Source: DATKMG01 sp035541995
Lineage (GTDB): Bacteria > Acidobacteriota > Terriglobia > Versatilivoradales > Versatilivoraceae
Reading direction: 5' to 3'
Length of the DNA: 11,509 nucleotides
Assembly: GCA_035541995.1 (NCBI GenBank)
Contig: DATKMG010000182.1
Coordinates: 1 to 11,509 of the forward strand
The notes below the pieces were generated by a model. The model saw nothing but the letters and a program-made list of their open reading frames with translations. It did no database searches and was not told the origin of the DNA. The translations under genes were made by a program, and so were the position numbers. Numbering within the stretch: position 1 is the first letter of the stretch; each line of letters opens with the position of its first letter. Below are positions 6,282 to 11,509 of this stretch, piece after piece.

Positions 6282-8492
6282 TCAGTGAGGCTCTGAGGCA
6301 GAAAAGCTGCTCGTTTCCGATCTGACAGTCTCAATGATGACCGTTCCTGCTTGGAAATCCATCGGTATGTATACGCTGCCGTCGGCACTCGGCTGAATCA
6401 CTGTGCCGTTGACCAGAGCCGATTGAACAGGGCCACTGCCGTGGACCTCCAGTCGAAGCCGTCCTTTGCGAAAGCGCAGGTCAGCGATGACGGTTCTACT
6501 GCCCGGATAGAGGGCTGGATGGATCACGAGTCTATCACCTTCGAAATGGACCCCCAACCAGTGCCGGACCACGAAAAGCAGAATTTCCGCGGAGGTCCAT
6601 TGGACCAGACCGCAGGATTTGCTTAACGACCGAATTGACGGGATCTCTTCGAACCAGGCTCCCGTCCTTCCACCCTGGACCGTGTTCAGCCATTCCAGGC
6701 TCCGACGGCTGCGATCGTAGAGGCCGGCTTCATGTTGCGCCCGAAGAATGAAACAAGTGGCAAACGGCCACGGACCCGGCTGGTCTGGCTGGGAACTGGT
6801 GTGGTAACGGTCGTATCCCCCGTCCGACCAGCGTGTGTTCCAGAGGGCCTCCATCTCATCCAGAGTGCGGCGAGCCAGCTCCGACCGGGGGTCCACGACT
6901 CGAAGTGCGATCGGCAAAGCCATCGATGCGTCGGGGAACAGGCGGTGGTGGGCCTCGGTGTTTAAGGGGACGTCCGACTGAAAGCCTTTGAAGTTCGTTA
7001 ATTGATCCGCAATCTCTCCTGTGATATTCCGTCGTTTGACTAAGTGTCCGTCTTGGACCAGGGCCCGAGTGGGATGAGAAAGCATTGATGCGGCAATCCG
7101 GTTTGCCTCGGTGTGCCATCTAGAGGCCTGGGTCTCCGCCCCCAGCAGCGGAGCCAGGTCGGCTGAATCCCGCAATCCCTGGATCAGCCAGGTTTGATAA
7201 GCCAGCTCATAGCCGTCCTGTAAGGTGCGTTCCCAGAATTCCCGCCGGTTGTGAACCATGCCGGTTTGGTCGCGAAACGCAGGTCTTAACGGGCGTTCTA
7301 TCAAGGCCAGTAACAAGGCACGGTGGTTCCGTATGAGGGAGTCATCGCCAGTCCAATCCCTGTAACTCTTTAAGACATGCAATAACTCCCCCATCTGGTC
7401 GAACTGCTCTCGATCAGGCGTGTCGAAACCGCCGGCAATCATGGCATTGCCCTCTGAATTAATCATTTGGGACAAGACCCGCTCCAATGTCTGCCTTGCC
7501 ACTTCAAAGTTTCCAGCATGGATCATCCCCAGCGTTGTGTTAGAAGTATCTCGCACCCACTGAGCCCCATACTCAAAGATGCCTGCATCCATAGTACCGT
7601 CGTCCGCCATCATGCCGGGTAGCCCGTAGCGGGCCTTGTCGAAGATTTCCTGGACGGTGGAGTCGGAGGTGGATAGTGATGAACAGAAAGCCCAATGTTC
7701 CCTGGTGGATGACTTTGCTTGGGCAGCGGAGGAATCCCTCAATGACTGCACCTTGTCCAGCAGCTCTTCTTCCGGTCTCGTGGGGACTTGCGTTACCAGT
7801 ATGGTGTCCAGTCTTAGAATGGAATGAGGATTTACACGGAGAGGTCCGATTTCCAAAAGCTGTTGTGTCTCGCGAATATTGGCGGGCAGGGTGCCAAGAA
7901 GTGCCAGAGCCAAACGAGCTGTCCCCAAATCTCGCAATAGAACCCCATCCCTGGCGTGACAGTCTCCATGGGGAAGATAGAGATGAAGACGGACGGACTC
8001 CTCGCCAATCAGGTGCGTCCCTTCGAGCCAGATCGACCTTAGGAATACGTCCATTCCCACCAGCGCCGAAATTCGTTCTGTAACCTGGATCCCCCCTGCC
8101 CACCAGATGGCCTCAACGGTTGGGATGCCATCGGCCCAAACCCATCGTGTCGTGGTCCGGTGCCCGAGCGCAGTAAACGGGAATCCTCCCAATTCCACCT
8201 CCAGGGCACTGGAAATGAACGCTTCGCCTGGAACAAAGTTGAAGGCGCCTTCTTTGTTGATACTTTGTCGTGGATTCTGAATATCGAAGAGTAGATAAGA
8301 AAAAGCCGGACCCAGGTCCACGCGGTCGGCCTGCACGATCATTTGTGTGCGTCCGCTACGCACGACAAAATACTCTCGACCAAAGACGAAGGGAAGTTTG
8401 TTCAGCTCCACCAAATATGAAGGCACGGAGCCCGCTTGAACAGGCGAAGTTGAAAAAAACGCGAACAACAGAAAAAGCTTTCGTCCGTTCAT
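6282..8492 (-). CDS. Secreted six-hairpin (alpha/alpha)6-barrel glycoside hydrolase-like protein
   Basis: A 736-residue protein with a signal peptide (K-L-F-L-L-F-A-F-F core, cleavage after V-Q-A at residue 20). The first 250 residues look like the beta-sandwich that precedes the catalytic barrel in GH15/63/65/78/94-type enzymes. Residues about 280-650 are helix-rich with features of a six-hairpin glycosidase: F-E-Y-G-A-Q-W-V-R-D at 306-315, R-R-E-F-W-E at 416-421, D-G-Y-E-L-A-Y-Q-T-W at 426-435, W-S-D-G-G-Y-D-R-Y at 555-563 and a Q-W-T-S-A-E segment at 631-636. The tail (about 650-720) is a small beta domain, as in GH65 and GH78. Candidate acid and base residues are E308, D315, E427 and D557, but I cannot assign them. 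I do not recognise the exact family or substrate. The start ATG 8492 has GAGGT 6 nt upstream. PEBP is upstream and the ACT gene downstream on the same strand. Confidence 0.72.
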   Translation of the reverse strand: MNGRKLFLLFAFFSTSPVQAGSVPSYLVELNKLPFVFGREYFVVRSGRTQMIVQADRVDLGPAFSYLLFDIQNPRQSINKEGAFNFVPGEAFISSALEVELGGFPFTALGHRTTTRWVWADGIPTVEAIWWAGGIQVTERISALVGMDVFLRSIWLEGTHLIGEESVRLHLYLPHGDCHARDGVLLRDLGTARLALALLGTLPANIRETQQLLEIGPLRVNPHSILRLDTILVTQVPTRPEEELLDKVQSLRDSSAAQAKSSTREHWAFCSSLSTSDSTVQEIFDKARYGLPGMMADDGTMDAGIFEYGAQWVRDTSNTTLGMIHAGNFEVARQTLERVLSQMINSEGNAMIAGGFDTPDREQFDQMGELLHVLKSYRDWTGDDSLIRNHRALLLALIERPLRPAFRDQTGMVHNRREFWERTLQDGYELAYQTWLIQGLRDSADLAPLLGAETQASRWHTEANRIAASMLSHPTRALVQDGHLVKRRNITGEIADQLTNFKGFQSDVPLNTEAHHRLFPDASMALPIALRVVDPRSELARRTLDEMEALWNTRWSDGGYDRYHTSSQPDQPGPWPFATCFILRAQHEAGLYDRSRRSLEWLNTVQGGRTGAWFEEIPSIRSLSKSCGLVQWTSAEILLFVVRHWLGVHFEGDRLVIHPALYPGSRTVIADLRFRKGRLRLEVHGSGPVQSALVNGTVIQPSADGSVYIPMDFQAGTVIIETVRSETSSFSASEPH

Positions 8493-8582
8493 GGGTGACC
8501 TCGTTGCGGGCTGACGGGGTTTTCAAGACCAGCCCAGGATTGTCTAGCTAGATATCCTACTTTAGCCTGAGAGAGCAGCGAG

Positions 8583-9056
8583 TCAATTCCGCTGGTAGGT
8601 TCCAACGAGTTCAACCTTCTCGAGGATATGACCGCTCATGGCTTTTTCCAATGCAGCCTTGGTGGGTTGACGAAGATCTGCCAGTACTGTGTCGAGAGCA
8701 TAGAGCTTGAAGAAGTATCGATGCCGCCCGATGGGGGGACACGGGCCTCCATAGCCGGTCCGCTTCCAATCATTGGTTCCTTCCAGTGACCCCGACGGCA
8801 AATTCTTGGGGCTGATCCCTTCTTCCAGGGAGTTGACGGTAGCGGGGAGGTTGTAAAGCACCCAGTGAACCCAGGTCATTTTAGGGGCCTTTGGATCCGG
8901 AGCATCAGGGTCGTCGACAATGAGAGCAAAACTCTTTGTGCCAGCCGGGACCCCCGACCACGACAACGAGGGTGAAAGATCTTTTCCATCGCAAGTGTAG
9001 AGTTTGGGGATTTCCCCCTGGTGATGGAAGTTTTTTGATGTCAATTGAAGCGTCAT
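8583..9056 (-). CDS. PEBP-family protein (YbhB/YbcL type)
   Basis: Phosphatidylethanolamine-binding-protein fold, 157 residues, close to E. coli YbhB (158). Conserved ligand-pocket motifs are present: the D-x-S-P block at 26-29, D-D-P-D-A-P at 48-53, H-W-V-L-Y-N-L-P at 64-71, G-Y-G-G-P-C-P-P at 101-108 and G-R-H-R-Y at 110-114. The biochemical role of bacterial members is poorly known. The chosen start ATG 9056 has a near-perfect AAAGGAGG Shine-Dalgarno, 5 nt upstream. The frame continues upstream: ATG 9134 also has GGAGGG and would add 26 residues with a hydrophobic stretch that could be a signal peptide. So the cell location is unsettled. The gene is 90 bp ahead of the glycoside hydrolase-like gene on the same strand. 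Confidence 0.9.
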   Translation of the reverse strand: MTLQLTSKNFHHQGEIPKLYTCDGKDLSPSLSWSGVPAGTKSFALIVDDPDAPDPKAPKMTWVHWVLYNLPATVNSLEEGISPKNLPSGSLEGTNDWKRTGYGGPCPPIGRHRYFFKLYALDTVLADLRQPTKAALEKAMSGHILEKVELVGTYQRN

Positions 9057-9305
9057 ATGAACCTCCTTTTGGCCGCCGGCCAATAGTGTCAGTGAGAAAA
9101 TGAGTGACTCCATTGAGAATATGAATCGGATCATGAAGCCCTCCATTTCCCACAATGCTCCCGGCTGCGCAAGCAGCCGTTTGCCATGATTGCAGAATTC
9201 CCGAGAGAAGGAGTCCATTATAGCCATTTTTCCTTCTGTCAACGAGATGGAAAGGTTGATTGTTGGAAGGAGTCAGCTACAAGTCGAGGGCCGCTCAACC
9301 CTCCA

Positions 9306-9392
9306 GAATTCCCCGTTTAACTGGCCCAATATTTTTTGGGTCGATGGCTGGCGCAGACATGCGCAGTGGGCATGTCTGCGATAGGGGAATTC
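9306..9392. repeat. Nested inverted repeats
   Basis: An outer perfect 9-bp inverted pair, GAATTCCCC (9306-9314) and GGGGAATTC (9384-9392), encloses a perfect 10-bp hairpin: CGCAGACATG (9352-9361), a 9-nt loop and CATGTCTGCG (9371-9380). It lies in the 435-bp gene-free gap between the PEBP gene start and the truncated TPR frame (9057-9491). No open frame with coding character is visible there. It resembles REP-like intergenic palindromes or a decayed small element. Confidence 0.65.
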
Positions 9393-9491
9393 AGCGGAAG
9401 TTGAGGCAATCTTGATTTCCGACGCCATGAATTCCTTGGCGTTCCCACTTTGAGTGGATCGTTCCTTAACTTTTCTCAGCTTGTGGGTTAG

Positions 9492-10538
9492 AGATGGTGT
9501 CAGGGTCGGTCCTATGACTTCGATGTTCGCAGCGAGGCGAACGGCCCAGAGAAATCGGGTTGGATACATGAGGCGCTGCGCCTGGAGCCAAATTATGTGC
9601 GCAACTATGGCAACCTCGGCGCAGCCTACATGGCTCTCAACCGGCTGGATGAAGCGGAGGCGGTATACAAGCAGGCGGAGGAGCGCAGGCTGGAGACTGA
9701 GCTCCTGCTCCAGGGCCGCTACTGTTTGGCTTTTCTGAAGGGCGATGCGGCGCAGATGGCGCAGTTAGGTTCAGCCGCCATGGGCAAGCCGGGCTCGGAA
9801 GACCTGTTGCTGGCCGCGCAAGCGGACACGGAAGGTTGGTATGGCAAGCTGAAGAAGGCGCAGGAGCTGACCCGGCAGGCGATGGAATCAGCCCAGCGCA
9901 ACAACGCCCAAGAGAGTGCTGCAGGATATCAGGCAGCGGCAGCGCTGCGCGAGGCCGAATCAGGAAACCGGGAGCAGGCGCGTGCCGAAGCCAATGCGGC
10001 GTTGAAGCTGGCCCCGAACCGCGATGTGCGGGCGATAGCGGCGTTGGCCCTGGCGCGGGCAGGCGATGCGGCAGGGGTGGAGAAGCTGGTGGCCGAACTC
10101 GACAAGACCTTCCCGCTGGACACGCTGGTCCAGAGGTATTGGCTGCCCGCGATCCGGGCGGGGGTCGCCCTGGAACGCAAAGACCCGAACCGGGCAATCG
10201 AACTTTTGAAGGTGGCGAGCACGGTCGAACTTAGCGCACCAATGAACCTCGCGATATTCCTGTGCCCGATTTACTTGCGTGGGGAAGCCTATCTCATGCT
10301 CGACGACGGCAACCGAGCGGCAGCGGAATTTCAGAAATTCATCGGCCACCGAGGACTGGTCGCGAACTTTCCGTGGGGCGCGCTGGCACGGCTGGGACTG
10401 GCCCGCGCTTATTCGATGCAGGGCGACACGGCCAAGGCCCGGACGGCCTATCAGGATTTCCTCACGCCCTGGAAAGACGCCGACCCTGACATTCCCATCC
10501 TGAAGGAAGCCAAGGCGGAATACGCGAAGCTGCAGTAA
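9492..10538 (+). pseudogene. Truncated TPR tail of a eukaryotic-like Ser/Thr kinase family protein
   Basis: The frame is open from a TAG at 9489-9491 to the TAA at 10536-10538, but there is no ATG at its beginning; GTG 9597 is the first plausible codon and is not near a ribosome site. From about 9570 the sequence is clearly TPR: E-A-L-R-L-E-P-N-Y, then N-L-G-A-A-Y-M-A-L-N-R-L-D-E-A, and more units to the end. Order and wording match, from memory, the C-terminal helical tail of large Acidobacteriota kinase-TPR proteins. The kinase, membrane and earlier TPR parts are absent, and no homologous coding is seen upstream. Codon use is more GC-rich than in uvrB. A 5'-truncated remnant is the simplest reading; a short expressed TPR protein from GTG 9597 (313 aa) is the alternative. 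Confidence 0.7.
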
Positions 10539-10594
10539 CCGCCAGAACCTGAGCGAGGCGTAGGGCCCAGCCGAATCGTTATCGTTTTCGTTGA

Positions 10595-10635
10595 CCCAGG
10601 GCGGCGCTCGTTAGCACCACTCGCTCTGCCCTGGG
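10595..10635. repeat. Inverted repeat after the TPR remnant
   Basis: CCCAGGGC (10595-10602) and GCCCTGGG (10628-10635) are perfect complements around a 25-nt loop. It lies 57 bp after the TAA of the TPR remnant. No T-run follows, so it is not a classical terminator. It opens a 678-bp gene-free stretch (10539-11216) that holds only palindromes and a dyad. Confidence 0.55.
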
Positions 10636-10645
10636 CTGCCCTATT

Positions 10646-10662
10646 CTGGCCTTTCAGGCCAG
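10646..10662. repeat. Short hairpin
   Basis: CTGGCCT and AGGCCAG pair around TTC (7 bp with a 3-nt loop, or 6 bp with a 5-nt loop). It sits 11 bp after the 10595-10635 repeat and lacks a T-tract. Confidence 0.5.
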
Positions 10663-10764
10663 GATTTCGATGCTTTCCCATTGTCCGTCACTCTTGATTG
10701 CGCCCACGAAGTGAGCTCTGGAGTTTGGAAGTTTTTGAGACGGCATTGGTGCCTATTGTGGAGT

Positions 10765-10808
10765 GCGCCGGCAGAGCATGGGACGGTGGTCCCACGCGGC
10801 GACGGCGC
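10765..10808. repeat. Palindromic repeat unit with GGGAC-type core
   Basis: The outer arms GCGCCG (10765-10770) and CGGCGC (10803-10808) enclose the inner arms TGGGAC (10779-10784) and GTCCCA (10789-10794) around a GGTG tetraloop. The architecture (outer short stem, inner GGGAC/GTCCC stem, 4-nt loop) is shared with the units at 10878-10990. Confidence 0.55.
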
Positions 10809-10877
10809 TTTTGCTGGGGGCGGAATCAAGCTTCTTTCAGGCTCCGTTTTTATTGTATTAAAGTTCATGATCATGAG

Positions 10878-10990
10878 CCAAAGCGGTGTCGCGGGCTGGA
10901 CTGCCGTCCTGCCTTTGCCACCGCGCTCCAAAATAACCAAAGCGGTGTCGCGCGCGGGACCAGTGTCCCGCGCTTGTCACCGCGGTCCTA
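10878..10990. repeat. Two tandem 59-bp palindromic repeat units
   Basis: Copy 1 starts at 10878 and copy 2 at 10937. Their first 16 bases are identical, and both carry GCGGTG (10883, 10942) pairing with CACCGC (10919-10924, 10978-10983). The inner stem differs. Copy 2 has a perfect 9-bp stem, GCGCGGGAC and GTCCCGCGC, with loop CAGT (10952-10973). Copy 1 has GGC-T-GGAC and GTCC-T-GCC with loop TGCC (10894-10913). Arms change together, so structure is kept where sequence is not. This fits an intergenic REP-like family. Confidence 0.72.
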
Positions 10991-11141
10991 AACCCGATTC
11001 TGACCCGGTAATAAGCCTCCTTCCCGGGATTCCATGAGGCCCGAACAAAGGGCAGAGTGCTGTTCCCTTGTTTTGAGAATGCCGTACATGGGAAGACTAT
11101 CCGCCGACCAAGCGCGGAAAAATATCCAAACACCAGAACCA

Positions 11142-11162
11142 CCGAAGTGAGCTATACTTCGG
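11142..11162. promoter_or_regulatory. 21-bp dyad upstream of the DUF1080 gene
   Basis: CCGAAGT (11142-11148) and ACTTCGG (11156-11162) are perfect complements with a 7-nt centre. It ends 54 bp before ATG 11217 and overlaps a TATACT (11153-11158) that could serve as a -10 box; I see no good -35 box. It may be an operator or a leader hairpin. Confidence 0.35.
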
Positions 11163-11216
11163 CTTTCACAGAGGAAATTGTCCTACAAAAACTTTGCCTG
11201 CTTTGGGGGTTTCACT

Positions 11217-11509
11217 ATGGCTCTCAGATGTCGTGATACTGAGCGCATTTGGATTTCTATTTTCGTCATTTTCCTGGCGGTACTTGCGGGCATCACTTGT
11301 CCCTCTTTGGCTCAGCTAGCTTACAGCAGTGACTCCTTGAAACCGGGATCCGCTAGTCTGAACGTATTGACTGAATCCGAAAAAGCGGGCGGATGGAGAC
11401 TCCTCTTTGACGGGAAGACTACACGTGGGTGGCGCGGATTCCGCCGCCAGGACTTCCCTGCAGAATGTTGGAGAGTCGAGAAGGGATGCCTGCACCTGAC
11501 GCCTAGCGG
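11217..11509 (+). CDS. Secreted DUF1080 (3-keto-disaccharide hydrolase family) protein, 3' truncated by the window
   Basis: The open frame runs from ATG 11217 to the window edge without a stop (97 codons seen). A GGGGG ribosome site lies 7 nt before the ATG. Residues about 11-33 form a signal peptide core (I-W-I-S-I-F-V-I-F-L-A-V-L-A), with cleavage after S-L-A. From about residue 59, G-W-R-L-L-F-D-G-K-T is followed by G-W-R-G, and later C-W-R-V-E-K-G-C-L-H. This is the characteristic start of the DUF1080 concanavalin-like fold. Family members include enzymes that cleave 3-keto-glycosides formed by sugar dehydrogenases, and they abound in Acidobacteriota, Planctomycetota and Verrucomicrobiota. 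The mature protein would be periplasmic or extracellular. The catalytic part is outside the window. Confidence 0.88.
   Translation, partial: MALRCRDTERIWISIFVIFLAVLAGITCPSLAQLAYSSDSLKPGSASLNVLTESEKAGGWRLLFDGKTTRGWRGFRRQDFPAECWRVEKGCLHLTPS

Noticed and set aside
8559..8586. Possible minus-strand promoter (TTGACT, 16 bp, TAAAGT) before the glycoside hydrolase-like gene
   Set aside because: The -35 overlaps the PEBP stop codon and the -10 is poor, so chance cannot be excluded.
9637..10197. Minus-strand open frame of 186 codons opposite the TPR remnant
   Set aside because: Pro/Ser/Ala/Arg-rich translation typical of the reverse of GC-rich coding DNA; the plus strand shows clear TPR homology.
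10878..10990. CRISPR array from the repeated 16-mer
   Set aside because: Only two copies, and the sequence between them is itself palindromic and partly conserved, so there are no unique spacers; no cas gene is present.
10681..11142. Several overlapping open frames of about 75-118 codons on both strands
   Set aside because: They span the palindromic repeat units, have no ribosome sites or homology I recognise, and contradict one another.

Overview
The window looks like a chromosomal segment of an environmental bacterium of moderately high GC, most likely Acidobacteriota. The lineage call is inference. It rests on three things: a secreted DUF1080-type 3-keto-disaccharide hydrolase, a TPR tail of the kind that follows eukaryotic-like Ser/Thr kinases in Acidobacteriota, and intergenic spaces full of palindromic repeats. 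No rRNA, tRNA, CRISPR array, phage gene or recognisable transposase is visible.

Left part (1-4440, all + strand): the end of an unrecognised reading frame, then a divergent glucuronate isomerase (UxaC)-family protein. After a hairpin-bearing gap comes a PilZ-domain (cyclic di-GMP receptor type) protein that runs almost directly into uvrB, the damage-recognition helicase subunit of nucleotide excision repair. uvrB is the firmest call in the window.

Middle (4441-9056): the spacer after uvrB holds a compact, MITE-like palindromic element of about 161 bp with 9-bp flanking direct repeats. Its core is three perfect 18-nt hairpins set directly end to end. A promoter with an exact TATAAT box follows, then an exported TPR protein. 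Three minus-strand genes converge on the TPR gene. In their transcription order they are a PEBP/YbhB-family protein, a large secreted six-hairpin (alpha/alpha) glycoside hydrolase-like protein, and a double-ACT (GcvR-like) regulator.

Right part (9057-11509): a nested inverted repeat precedes a truncated TPR tail that has lost its kinase and N-terminal part, probably a pseudogene. A 678-bp gene-free stretch follows with at least five palindromic units, including two tandem 59-bp copies whose arms covary. After a 21-bp dyad, a secreted DUF1080 protein starts and runs off the window.

There is a loose theme of sugar catabolism (UxaC-like, six-hairpin hydrolase, DUF1080), but the genes are not in one operon. 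I see no convincing new multi-gene system. The most unusual material is the non-coding palindromic DNA, above all the element at 4477-4637.
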